Shown: positions 7,833 to 15,980 of the stretch, in pieces | How positions within the stretch are numbered: position 1 is the first letter of the stretch | How the letters are laid out: each line of letters opens with the position of its first letter | From: JBBKXR01 sp037969585 | GTDB taxonomy: Bacteria; Verrucomicrobiota; Verrucomicrobiia; Verrucomicrobiales; DEV007 | Assembly (NCBI GenBank): GCA_037969585.1 | Contig: JBBKXR010000173.1 | Span: 15,058 to 79,057, forward strand | Length of the DNA stretch: 64,000 nucleotides | Direction of reading: 5' to 3' | Position numbers and translations under genes: made by a program | The notes under the pieces: model-generated | Database searches by the model: none | What the model was told of the DNA's origin: nothing | The model's input: only the letters and a program-made list of their open reading frames with translations

Positions 7833-8860
7833 TTGGCCACGACCGAAACCGCAGGCGGATGAACTGGGACCTTGTCTGATTGCGAATCGGATTCGGATTT
7901 TCGTTTCGATTCTACGCGGTCTGCCAGAATCAACTTTCGTATCCAGTCGGTGTCGGGGCAAATGGTTCGCGCGCGGTAGTCGTCAATGAATAGCCATCCC
8001 AGAAAGCCGCTCAGCGAAAAATGCCCGCTGGAGTTGATTCCCAGCAATTGCCCGCCGGCAGTGAGCAATGGCCCTCCGCTATCACCCGGGATCACAGGCG
8101 CGTCGTTGAGGTAGACCATCCATCGCGGACCGGATTTCGAGCCTTTGTTGCCACCACGCAGTAGAATCTTGCCGGCGGATTGTCCGGGTTTGCCGCCTCC
8201 AAACCCGGAGGTGAGCACTTCAGCATCGGCAGAGAGAAGCGGGGGGCGCAACAGTGGAAAATGCTGGGCGGGGAGATGTGAACAGTAGATGAGAGCGAGG
8301 TCTGGAACGCTCGGATCGTCTACTGCTCCGGTCCAGACGATCCTCACGGGATGCAACGCGTCCGCCTCGATACGGTCGGGCGAGGGCGGCCCTCCTTTGA
8401 GGGGCGCCAGATAGATGTAAGCAAAGTCAACGACGTGCGCCGCGGTGAGCCAATAGCCGTCGCTGGTGATGGCGGTAGCGGTTCCGCTGTTAATATTGGG
8501 GCGATCTTTCTCCTCTGATTTCGAATCGGATTCGCCGGGAGATTGGTCCGGTTCGTTGTCCGATGGAGGTGGCGAGATGCTGAGAGGAAATTCGCACGTA
8601 ACGACAAGCGACGTTCGCGCCAAGGCGAACTGTGCGGCACTTTCATCGCCGATTCGGCGCGACTGCCATTTTTCAAGGCTCTTTTCCTTACGCGGAGCGA
8701 TGAGTTTTGTGGAGACCCGTTTGTAGCCTTCCTCGTTCAGATACGTGGAACGAAACCAAGCGGCGAATGCCATTTGGCAGAGGGCGACGAGGGTCACGCC
8801 GAGGAGAGCTATGGCAATGGTCGCTTTTTTATTCTCTTTGAAGAAGCGTGGTAGTCTCAT
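7649..8860 (-). CDS. Trypsin-like serine protease, membrane-anchored
   Basis: A 403-residue S1-fold protease. An N-terminal membrane segment (about residues 13-34) is followed by a Ser/Glu/Asp-rich linker (about 95-122) and the protease domain. The triad is His 142 (LTAAHVVD), Asp 187 (VPDLALIY) and Ser 261 (PGDSGGPLL). The domain probably acts in the periplasm or at the surface. Its last 60 or so residues (from about 343) are read antisense to the end of the MFS gene and look low-complexity and unconserved, suggesting an older stop was lost and the tail extended. It lacks a PDZ domain, so it is not a standard DegP. Confidence 0.82.
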   Translation of the reverse strand: MRLPRFFKENKKATIAIALLGVTLVALCQMAFAAWFRSTYLNEEGYKRVSTKLIAPRKEKSLEKWQSRRIGDESAAQFALARTSLVVTCEFPLSISPPPSDNEPDQSPGESDSKSEEKDRPNINSGTATAITSDGYWLTAAHVVDFAYIYLAPLKGGPPSPDRIEADALHPVRIVWTGAVDDPSVPDLALIYCSHLPAQHFPLLRPPLLSADAEVLTSGFGGGKPGQSAGKILLRGGNKGSKSGPRWMVYLNDAPVIPGDSGGPLLTAGGQLLGINSSGHFSLSGFLGWLFIDDYRARTICPDTDWIRKLILADRVESKRKSESDSQSDKVPVHPPAVSVVANQLPFCMTTDGGNGTMRRISSRPTSAHTVAPSNTAPGAPSHLASVPLSKLPTELMPRKLSE

Positions 8861-8950
8861 GGCTGCTCGGACAGGCGTTTCCTAGTCCGGTAGGGAGAGC
8901 ATAACTTTTTTCAAACGAGGAGGGAAGAGAAAGGGAGGGGCGGTATCCCT

Positions 8951-10507
8951 TTATTGTGGGTAGTCCGCGCCGGTCAGGCTGTTGAGGACTGACTGCTGCC
9001 ATTCGCGCAGGCGGGTGCGCAAGTTTTCCGCCTTGTCGGCATGCGTTGTATTCAGGTCGACTTTTTCGGAGGCATCGCTTTTGAGATCGAAGAGTTCCTG
9101 TCGGTTGTCGCCGTTCTTCAGTTCGTGAATGACCAGTTTCCAGTCGCCATCGATGATCGCCCGGGGGCCGGTGTAGTTGCTTTCGTCGATGCTGGTGAAT
9201 TGGATGCTTTTGAAGTCGCGAGTGGCTTTGCCGCCGGAAAATTTCACCAGCGGTGTGGTGCCTGTTTGCAATTCGGGATCGATGTAGGGTTCGGCTCCGG
9301 CGATGCCCTTGCTGCGGGTATTAAATTGCCAGAAGAACAGCGGATTGGAGCGCGCATCCGGATGGGTATCGCCGTCGCGAGTATCTTTGATCCAAGGTGT
9401 CAGGTCGACACCGTCCAGTGGGCGATCCGGTAGCGCCTGGTCGGTGAGGGCACAGACGGTCGGCAGCAGGTCGCTGGTACTGGCGCGAACTTTGACGCTT
9501 CGTGGTTGTTTGATCTGAGCGGGCCACTCGATCAGACCGGGCACGAGGATACCGCCGTCGTAGACTTGGGCTTTCACTCCTCGATGGGGCATGACCAGCG
9601 AGCCGTCGGCCGAAGTGCCGTTGTCGCCACAGTAGAACAACAGGGTGTCATCGCGCAGCCCGGCGTCGGCGAGGTGGTCGCGCAGTGTGCCGATGGCGCG
9701 GTCCATGGCGGTGATCTCGGCGTAGCGCTCGCGCAGCACTTCGCCCTGGGGACGCTTGGTTTGCTGACCGGTTTCGTTGGAGGTGAGCTTGACCATTTTG
9801 TCCGGGTATTTCGCCGGCAGGTCGTCGTAGAGCGCGAGGTCCTCCGGCAGCCCGCTGTAGGGCTCGTGAGGCGAACCGAACCAGACGACGGTGAAGAATG
9901 GTTTGCCGCTTTGGTGGGCATCATCGATGAAGCGGATCGCTTCGCGGATGACGATCTCGGAGCTTTCGCCCTCGAACACTTCCGGGGCGGCTCCGTTGCG
10001 CGACAGCGACGGGTTCATTTCAAAAAAATTGTCATGCGAAACCCATTCGTCGAAACCCATCGCACCCGGGTTGACGGGTGACGAGGCTTTGACCGCACCG
10101 AGATGCCACTTGCCGTAGTGCCCGCAGCGGTAGCCGGCTTTGTGAAGAATATCGGCGCTGGTGATTTCTTCTGGACGGATCGACCAGCCGGGAGTGAAGG
10201 TGCCCATGCGGTTGGGGTGCCGACCAGTCAGGAAACTGGCGCGGGTCGGCGAGCAAGTCGGGTGCGCCGCGTAGAAATTCTCGAAGCGCAAACCGGTCGC
10301 CGCCATGTCATCGAGCACCGGTGTCTTGACGTGCGGATGGCCGTTGTAGCCGGTCTCCTCCCAGCCGTGGTCGTCGCCCATCAGCAGGATAATGTTCGGC
10401 TGCGCAGAAAATGCCGGGAGACACTGTGCGATCGAAACCAGAATCAGGACGAGGTAGAGCGCAGGCACGCGGACCGGATTGGGTATAGGCGACAGGTGAG
10501 ATTTCAT
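8951..10507 (-). CDS. Secreted sulfatase (arylsulfatase-type)
   Basis: A 518-residue type I sulfatase with an N-terminal signal peptide ending near SAQPNIILL. The formylglycine motif CSPTR is at Cys 85, followed by ASFLTGRHPNR. Metal ligands appear in LLMGDDHGW and later in FYCGDNGTSADG. It hydrolyses sulfate esters after the Cys is converted to formylglycine by a maturase, which is not seen in this window. I start at the ATG that gives MKSHLSP; a GTG 36 bases upstream adds nothing recognisable. Substrate is unknown; the surrounding glycan-processing genes suggest a sulfated polysaccharide or glycoprotein. Confidence 0.92.
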   Translation of the reverse strand: MKSHLSPIPNPVRVPALYLVLILVSIAQCLPAFSAQPNIILLMGDDHGWEETGYNGHPHVKTPVLDDMAATGLRFENFYAAHPTCSPTRASFLTGRHPNRMGTFTPGWSIRPEEITSADILHKAGYRCGHYGKWHLGAVKASSPVNPGAMGFDEWVSHDNFFEMNPSLSRNGAAPEVFEGESSEIVIREAIRFIDDAHQSGKPFFTVVWFGSPHEPYSGLPEDLALYDDLPAKYPDKMVKLTSNETGQQTKRPQGEVLRERYAEITAMDRAIGTLRDHLADAGLRDDTLLFYCGDNGTSADGSLVMPHRGVKAQVYDGGILVPGLIEWPAQIKQPRSVKVRASTSDLLPTVCALTDQALPDRPLDGVDLTPWIKDTRDGDTHPDARSNPLFFWQFNTRSKGIAGAEPYIDPELQTGTTPLVKFSGGKATRDFKSIQFTSIDESNYTGPRAIIDGDWKLVIHELKNGDNRQELFDLKSDASEKVDLNTTHADKAENLRTRLREWQQSVLNSLTGADYPQ

Positions 10508-10609
10508 TTGTGCCAATCTACTCAACCGTTTGTCGAAGGGCACGGCAGAAGTTGGTATTTTGCTGTGGCGTTTTGCCGGTGATGCGCCGTCGTTTTTTAA
10601 AAGCTCAGC

Positions 10610-11158
10610 CTATGACTGCTCGATCGTCTTGACCACCCTGGCTGGCACTCCGGCCAGCACCACGTCGTCGCCGAACGACTTGGTGACCACGGCGCCCGAG
10701 GCCACCACGACCCGGTCGCCGAGCGTCACTCCGGGATTGATCACGGCGTGAGCGCCGATCCAGATATCGTCGCCAAGGGTGATCGGTTTACCAAACTCCC
10801 AGCCGGCCGAGCGCGGCACGGCTTCCACAGGATGCCCGGCGGTGCATAGGCTGACGCGCGGCGCGATGAAGCAATTCCTGCCGATGCGAACCTCGCAAAC
10901 GTCGAGGATTACCAGATCGTAGTTGGCGTAGAAATTTTCTCCCAGATGAATGTTGTAGCCGTAGTCACAGCGAAAGCTTGGTTCGATGGTCAGGGTCGCG
11001 GGGGCGCTTCCCAGTAGTTCCCGCAAGATCGTGTTGTCCGGATTGGCATTGAACTCGGCGCAGCGCTGCTTTGCTCGAGACCGTTCTTCGATGAGAAGCG
11101 GGTCGTCGGCCTGATACAGCTCGCCGGCCAGCATCTGTTGTTTGTCTTTTGAGCTCAT
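10610..11158 (-). CDS. Sugar O-acetyltransferase, LacA/Maa family
   Basis: A 182-residue left-handed beta-helix acetyltransferase. The N-terminal helical segment KDKQQMLAGELYQADDPLL and the pattern CDYGYNIHLGENFYANYD match the maltose/galactoside O-acetyltransferase family closely, and length is typical. The catalytic His is in LCTAGHPVE and the hexapeptide repeats run to GVPARVVK. It transfers acetyl from acetyl-CoA to a sugar hydroxyl in the cytoplasm. It stands alone, on the same strand as the sulfatase gene 102 bases beyond its stop, so its sugar is not known. Confidence 0.9.
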   Translation of the reverse strand: MSSKDKQQMLAGELYQADDPLLIEERSRAKQRCAEFNANPDNTILRELLGSAPATLTIEPSFRCDYGYNIHLGENFYANYDLVILDVCEVRIGRNCFIAPRVSLCTAGHPVEAVPRSAGWEFGKPITLGDDIWIGAHAVINPGVTLGDRVVVASGAVVTKSFGDDVVLAGVPARVVKTIEQS

Positions 11159-11186
11159 GGTGGTGTTGCTGACAGCGGGAAGCTGC

Positions 11187-11222
11187 GATCGTCAGACCGT
11201 GGACCGAATGTCGGTTGGAGTG
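11187..11222 (+). repeat. Dispersed repeat, family B copy 1
   Basis: This 34-36 base segment matches 15785-15818 at about 28 of 34 positions, starting TCGTCAGACCGTGGACCG. Both copies are followed by a GGCGGCTACGG segment (11263 and 15826 regions). Confidence 0.6.
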
Positions 11223-11353
11223 AAGCCCACGCTGCCCCCTCAACGCAAGGTCCACCTTCTGACGAAGGCGGCTACGGACTTGCATGTCACCTTGCCAGAC
11301 TTGCGATGCTGCGCCAGTGCTCGAGCAGCTGAAAATTAGCGAGTCGCACCGTC

Positions 11354-11373
11354 CAGTAGTGACCGCTCTGCGT
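11354..11373 (-). repeat. Dispersed repeat, family A copy 1
   Basis: Reads GCAGAGCGGTCACTACTG on the minus strand, matching the core of copies at 11397-11423, 17758-17785 and 17811-17834. Confidence 0.5.
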
Positions 11374-11396
11374 CGACAGCCAAGGCAACTCTTTCC

Positions 11397-11423
11397 CTGT
11401 CAGAGCAGTCGCTACGCGACGCC
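11397..11423 (+). repeat. Dispersed repeat, family A copy 2
   Basis: Begins CTGTCAGAGCAGTCGCTACG. It matches the reverse complement of 17758-17785 with two mismatches over 27 bases. Confidence 0.6.
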
Positions 11424-11658
11424 TGATATTATTTGGGATCGGGGCCCTGGATTAAAACCCACGTCTACCGAGACTGGTCGCCAGGTGACAGTAAAGGCCT
11501 GGCTGAATGCCATGCGCAAAAAAGCAGTCCACGGACCACGGGCCGCGAATCACTTGCCCAGATGACGTCGCCACAAAAACTGATTCCGATCCCTTTCACT
11601 AAAACCCGTGGCGGATCGGCGCGATGGACAGACCGGAGAAGCTTGGTAATCTGCTCCT

Positions 11659-12411
11659 ATGAAATTTGCCCTGCTCACCTTTTCCGCCGCCCTGCTTTGC
11701 GGCAGCGCGGTCGCGGAAACTCCGGCGGCATTCGATCTGCCGTCACCGGACGATGAAAAGAACTACGCCGGCGAAGGACAGCTACGCCGTTACACTGGCT
11801 ACGTGACGCGCTGGCCCGAGTATCGGAAAGCGTGGTCGGAGCAGGTCGAACAGGATCAGGGAGCGGTGGTGTTTTTGGGAGATTCGATCACTCAGGGCTG
11901 GGGTAAAGATTTCAAAGGCAAGTTCGCAGGCATGAAAGTCGCCAATCGAGGCATCGGCGGCGACACCACGCGCGGCATGTTGATTCGCCTCGAGCAGGAC
12001 GTGCTTGCCCTGAATCCATCGGCCATTGTTATATTGATGGGAACCAACGACATCGAGGTCGACATCGCGCCGCTGGCGATCGGTCGGAATTTTGAAAAAA
12101 TCATCGACGCCATCAAAGCCCACGACTCGAAACTGCCGATCATTTTGTGCCGGATGTTTCCCAGTTCGCCGGAGAAAGACCGGCCCCGGGAAACCATCGC
12201 CGAAGTGAATGCGTTGTTTGAGGCCGCGGTGAAGGACGAGCCACAGGTCACTGTGCTCGATACCTGGACGCTTTTTGCCGCTGATGATGGCAATGCCGAT
12301 CCGACCTGGTTCGGCGATCTGCTGCACCTCAATCCCGCCGGCTACGATCGCTGGGCGGCTGCGCTTTTGCCGGTGTTTGCCGAGCTGGGCCTGGCCGGAG
12401 CCAAACGGTAA
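11659..12411 (+). CDS. Secreted GDSL-type esterase/acetylhydrolase
   Basis: A 250-residue SGNH hydrolase with a cleavable signal peptide (MKFALLTFSAALLCGSAVA). All blocks are visible: GDSITQGW with nucleophile Ser 76, NRGIGGDTTRG, MGTNDIEVD and the C-terminal DLLHLNPAGY with the catalytic Asp/His. It resembles the platelet-activating-factor acetylhydrolase-like esterases that deacetylate carbohydrates in PVC bacteria. The likely role is removal of acyl groups from an extracellular glycan; the substrate is inferred. The next gene starts 34 bases downstream on the same strand, so the two are probably co-transcribed. Confidence 0.9.
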   Translation: MKFALLTFSAALLCGSAVAETPAAFDLPSPDDEKNYAGEGQLRRYTGYVTRWPEYRKAWSEQVEQDQGAVVFLGDSITQGWGKDFKGKFAGMKVANRGIGGDTTRGMLIRLEQDVLALNPSAIVILMGTNDIEVDIAPLAIGRNFEKIIDAIKAHDSKLPIILCRMFPSSPEKDRPRETIAEVNALFEAAVKDEPQVTVLDTWTLFAADDGNADPTWFGDLLHLNPAGYDRWAAALLPVFAELGLAGAKR

Positions 12412-12445
12412 ATCGTAACTTCATTCACCCTCCCACCTACCTTCC

Positions 12446-13687
12446 ATGCAGCGCCGACAATTTCTGACCACCTCGACCGCAGTGGCTGCCTCTGCGGCGC
12501 TACCTTTCGCTTCCGCGCAAAGCTCCAAGCCCAGGCCGAGCAAAAAAATCCTGCTGCGTTCTTCGTGGCAGACGGTCAACATCGGCGATATCGCCCACAC
12601 TCCGGGCATGCTGACGCTGTTCGAACGGCATCTCCCCGAGTACGAGGTCACTCTCTGGCCGAACAGCGTCGGCAATGGCGTCGAGGAAATGCTGATGAAG
12701 CGTTTCCCGAAGCTCAAGATCGTGGAGCAAAGCGCCGAGGCCAAACAAGCGGCTTTCGACAGCTCTGATTTCCTGCTGCACGGATCCGGACCCGGCATCG
12801 TCGGCCAGAAATCCATTCTCGAATGGGTTGAGAAGACCGGCAAGCCGTACGGCATTGGCGGTGTCACCTGGCAGTTCTCCGAGGAAGGACTAGGCGTCAT
12901 CAGCGACGCGGAATTCTGCTTTTTCCGTGACTCGGTTTCACTGCAGTTGGCGAAAGATAAAGGGGCCACCTGTCCGGTCATGGAGTTCGGTCCCGACGCG
13001 ACCTTTGCCTGCGATCTCACCGACGATGCGGCTGCCAGTGCATGGCTCAAGGAGGTCGGCCTCGAAGATGGAAAGTTCATGTGCTGCATCCCCAAGCTGC
13101 GCAACACGCCGTACTGGGAAGTGAAAGAAAACTACAAGTTCAACGCGGAGAAACACGCGCGTAACGAGGAGATGAAGGAGCACGACATTGGTCCGCTGCG
13201 CGACGCGGTCATCGCTCTGGTGAAACAGACCGACATGAAAGTGCTGCTCTGTCCGGAGGACATCACCCAGATGAAACTCAACAAGGAGATGATCTACGAC
13301 AAGCTCCCGGACGACGTGAAAAAGAAAGTCGTCTGGCGGCAGGATTACTGGCTCACCAATTTTGCGCAGAGCGTCTACGACCGCTGCGCTGGCCTGTTCG
13401 GTAACGAGCAGCACAGCCCGATTCTGTGCATCGGCCACGGCATCCCCGCCATCGTTTGCCGCTACAAGGAGCAAACCAGCAAAGGCTTCATGTGGAAAGA
13501 CATCGGCCTGTCCGAATGGCTGTTCAACCACGACCTCGACGAACCCGCAAAAGACCTGATTCCCGCCGTGCTCGCTATCGCCAACGACCAGCCGGCGGCT
13601 CGCGCCAAAGCCGCCAAAGGCAAGGCGGTCGCCGACGCGCGCATGAAGCGCATGATGGAAGTGCTGCGCGCCACGGTCGAAGCTTGA
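12446..13687 (+). CDS. Tat-signal polysaccharide pyruvyltransferase-fold protein
   Basis: A 413-residue protein with a twin-arginine signal (MQRRQFLTTSTAVAASAALPFASAQ) and a body resembling the polysaccharide pyruvyl transferase family: WQTVNIGDIAHTPGMLTL at the N-terminus, FLLHGSGPGIVGQ, GIGGVTWQF, FFRDSVSLQLAKDKG and FGNEQHSPILCIGHGIP. Family members normally add ketal pyruvate to glycans in the cytoplasm using PEP, so a Tat-exported version is odd and may have another activity. It is likely co-transcribed with the esterase upstream. The assignment to the fold is fairly good; the reaction is uncertain. Confidence 0.75.
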   Translation: MQRRQFLTTSTAVAASAALPFASAQSSKPRPSKKILLRSSWQTVNIGDIAHTPGMLTLFERHLPEYEVTLWPNSVGNGVEEMLMKRFPKLKIVEQSAEAKQAAFDSSDFLLHGSGPGIVGQKSILEWVEKTGKPYGIGGVTWQFSEEGLGVISDAEFCFFRDSVSLQLAKDKGATCPVMEFGPDATFACDLTDDAAASAWLKEVGLEDGKFMCCIPKLRNTPYWEVKENYKFNAEKHARNEEMKEHDIGPLRDAVIALVKQTDMKVLLCPEDITQMKLNKEMIYDKLPDDVKKKVVWRQDYWLTNFAQSVYDRCAGLFGNEQHSPILCIGHGIPAIVCRYKEQTSKGFMWKDIGLSEWLFNHDLDEPAKDLIPAVLAIANDQPAARAKAAKGKAVADARMKRMMEVLRATVEA

Positions 13688-13696
13688 ACTTCGACT

Positions 13697-14089
13697 TCAG
13701 TCTTCTTCGACTCGTTCGAGCATGATCTGCAATGCCCCACCGGAACTCCAGATTTCGAGGACGAGGGAGGCGATGGAAATTCCCATCAAGATCAAGGCGA
13801 CGACGAAAGTCACCATGCCCACGCTTTGGAATCCGAAAATCACCGAGACCATCGACGTGACGCAAAGAAACAAACTCATCGCACCGAGCAGCTGCATCCA
13901 GCGAATCAGCACCAGCCTGCGTCGCAGGTTCTCGATTTGTGCGCGCAGAGTTTCGTCCCTCTGCTCCTCCCAGTCGCGGTACAGAGTTCGGATCAGAGCA
14001 GACAGATGCAGAAAGCGATTCGTGTAGGAGAGGAACAGTAAACTGACTGCAGGAAACAGCAGGGCGGGGGTGGAAATTTCCAGAGTCAT
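13697..14089 (-). CDS. DUF2721-type membrane protein
   Basis: A 130-residue protein with three hydrophobic segments (about residues 8-25, 63-83 and 88-112). Between the first and second is a helical charged region ending QIENLRRRLVLIRWMQLLGA. This matches the DUF2721 family, inner-membrane proteins of unknown function. Its stop is nine bases from that of the convergent pyruvyltransferase-fold gene. The sulfatase gene downstream of nothing shared lies 60 bases behind its start on the same strand, so the two could be one transcript. Confidence 0.8.
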   Translation of the reverse strand: MTLEISTPALLFPAVSLLFLSYTNRFLHLSALIRTLYRDWEEQRDETLRAQIENLRRRLVLIRWMQLLGAMSLFLCVTSMVSVIFGFQSVGMVTFVVALILMGISIASLVLEIWSSGGALQIMLERVEED

Positions 14090-14149
14090 GTCTTGTCTTG
14101 GTTTGCCTTTCGAGGCGAGGTGCCACGCTCCCGTGGCATGCCGGCAAAC

Positions 14150-15670
14150 TCAATCGAAAACCTGCTCGTCCCTGCCTTGATCCAGAAGTTCGGTCAATCG
14201 GGTGGCGACGTCTGCGAATTCCTTTTCCTCGACGACATTTACTTGTTCAAGCGCGTGCTCACGAAGATCGTAGAGGGCGCGGTGAATTAACTCGCCGCCT
14301 TCGAGCTTGCGCCATTCGGTGTAGCGAAAGTCTTTGCTGCGAACGCTGTGACCCATCGCTCCGGAGCGCGGATACTGACTGGTCGCAACCTCGCGCAATT
14401 CGAGCTCAGGGCTGCTGATGAGTTTAGCGATACTCGTGCCCTGCAGGTGTTGCGGTTTTGGTAGTCCGGCCAGCTCGCAGAGCGTCGGGTAGAGGTCGAC
14501 GAGTTCTACCTGAGAGTGCGTGCGTCGCCCGGCGGTGGTCATGCCCGGTGCCTTGATCAACAGCGGCACTCGCGTCGACAGTTCGAAGTTCGTGGCCTTG
14601 CCCCACATGCTCTGATCGCCGAGGTGAAAGCCGTGATCGCTGGTCAGGATGACGATGGTGTTGTCTTCCATGCCGGCGTCGCGCAGGCCCTTAAGCACCC
14701 GGCCGATCTGGGCATCGATGTACGAGACAGAGGCGTAGTAGCCATGGACGAGTTTTTGTTTGGTCGCTTCATCGAGCGGCAAATTTTTTGGCAGGCCGCG
14801 ATACTGGGTCAGCAATTCGCGTGAACGATTGTCGGCTGCTTCGGGTGCGCCCTCCGGAAAAAAATCGATGGTCGCCTGAGGCAGTTGGTCCGCCTCGTAG
14901 AGGTCCCAATATTTTTTCGGAGCGACGAAGGGAAGGTGCGGTCGGAGAAAGCCTACCGCCAGGAACAGGGGGCTGTCGCGATCGCTGTTGCGATCGAGGG
15001 CCTTCAGCGCGAGGTCGGCGATCTGTCCGTCACCGAGCTCGCTGTCTTCGACGTCGAGCATTTCCCAGGGCATGCCGCGGCGGATTTTCTCGATGACATT
15101 AAGAAACGGATCGGGCTGTCCGGCAGCCTTCGCATCGCGTTGCATTTGCTCAACGATCTTTCGTCCGGCGTGGGTTCGATATTCGTAGGCGATGTTCTCC
15201 GGCTTTAGATGCGGCTCACTCCAGCAGCGTGGATCTTCCCAACTGTTGTGAGCGATCTTGCCGATGCCAATCGAGTGGTAGCCATTTTTTCGAAAGTGTC
15301 CGGGGAAGAAATCGATATCATTGAGGTCCTCGCGGACGTCTCGGTTGGTCCAGATTTTTCGCGCATCCGGGCGCAAGCCAGTGAGCATGCTGTTGCGTGA
15401 GGCCATGCACACTGCCTCTTGGCAATAAGCGCGATCGAAGACGAGCGACTGCTCTGCCAGGGCGTCGATGTTCGGCGTGTGGATGATGTTTGCTCCGTAG
15501 CAGCCCAGTTCGGGACGTAGATCATCGACGATGATGAACAGCACATTGGGCCGACTTGACTGCGCTGCGGCGGTCTGCGTTGCTTTGTCGGCGGCGACGC
15601 CCGATGAAGTCAGTCCGATGGCGCACAGCAGCCAGACGAGCAGAAACGATTTTTTGGCGGTGGAGCGCAT
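14150..15670 (-). CDS. Secreted sulfatase, iduronate-2-sulfatase-like
   Basis: A 506-residue sulfatase with signal peptide. Metal-ligand segment FIIVDDLRPELGCYG is typical of the iduronate-2-sulfatase-like branch. The formylglycine motif is CMASR at Cys 88, i.e. the C-x-A-x-R form rather than the commoner C-x-P-x-R. The later ligand segment is LTSDHGFHLGDQSMWGK. I start at the ATG giving MRSTAKKS; an in-frame TTG lies 18 bases upstream. It acts outside the cytoplasm on sulfate esters of a glycan, after maturation by an enzyme not present here. Confidence 0.92.
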   Translation of the reverse strand: MRSTAKKSFLLVWLLCAIGLTSSGVAADKATQTAAAQSSRPNVLFIIVDDLRPELGCYGANIIHTPNIDALAEQSLVFDRAYCQEAVCMASRNSMLTGLRPDARKIWTNRDVREDLNDIDFFPGHFRKNGYHSIGIGKIAHNSWEDPRCWSEPHLKPENIAYEYRTHAGRKIVEQMQRDAKAAGQPDPFLNVIEKIRRGMPWEMLDVEDSELGDGQIADLALKALDRNSDRDSPLFLAVGFLRPHLPFVAPKKYWDLYEADQLPQATIDFFPEGAPEAADNRSRELLTQYRGLPKNLPLDEATKQKLVHGYYASVSYIDAQIGRVLKGLRDAGMEDNTIVILTSDHGFHLGDQSMWGKATNFELSTRVPLLIKAPGMTTAGRRTHSQVELVDLYPTLCELAGLPKPQHLQGTSIAKLISSPELELREVATSQYPRSGAMGHSVRSKDFRYTEWRKLEGGELIHRALYDLREHALEQVNVVEEKEFADVATRLTELLDQGRDEQVFD

Positions 15671-15980
15671 GGTGGGTGGTGGGGTCAATCAGGTCACAAG
15701 GTTAAGGATACTGCAATGCCCCGGATGGTTTTTCGTATTTTTCTCCGCCGCTCGATGCGCGGTGCTGCTCGGTGGTAGGTGCGGTCGTCAGACTGTGGGC
15801 CGTATGCCGGTCGGGGTGGATCGCGGCGGCTACGGCTTGTGGGGTGCGGGACGCGAAGTCGTAAGGTTTGGCAATCGACACGGAGGGGCTTCGTCGGAAT
15901 GGTTTCTATTGCACTGTCCAGCTCCTCAGTGAGGGGCAACACCTGAGGGCGAGTGCAGAACTCGATCGAGGATATTCACT
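15671..15980. other. Intergenic stretch with repeat family B
   Basis: About 310 bases between divergent genes without a convincing gene. A copy of repeat family B lies at 15785-15818, followed by GGCGGCTACGG near 15826. Promoters for both flanking genes should be here, but no clear boxes were identified. Confidence 0.55.
15785..15818 (+). repeat. Dispersed repeat, family B copy 2
   Basis: TCGTCAGACTGTGGGCCG at its start and the next 16 bases match 11189-11222 with six differences over 34 bases, most of them transitions. Confidence 0.6.

Larger units (their letters stand above)
11159..11658. other. Intergenic stretch with dispersed repeats
   Basis: No credible gene in these 500 bases. The stretch is rich in short GC-rich repeats shared with other gaps in the window: one copy of the GTCAGACYGTGG family (11187-11222) and two copies of the CAGAGCGGTCRCTACG family (11354-11373 and 11397-11423). 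Open frames here are short and contain the repeats. Confidence 0.6.
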
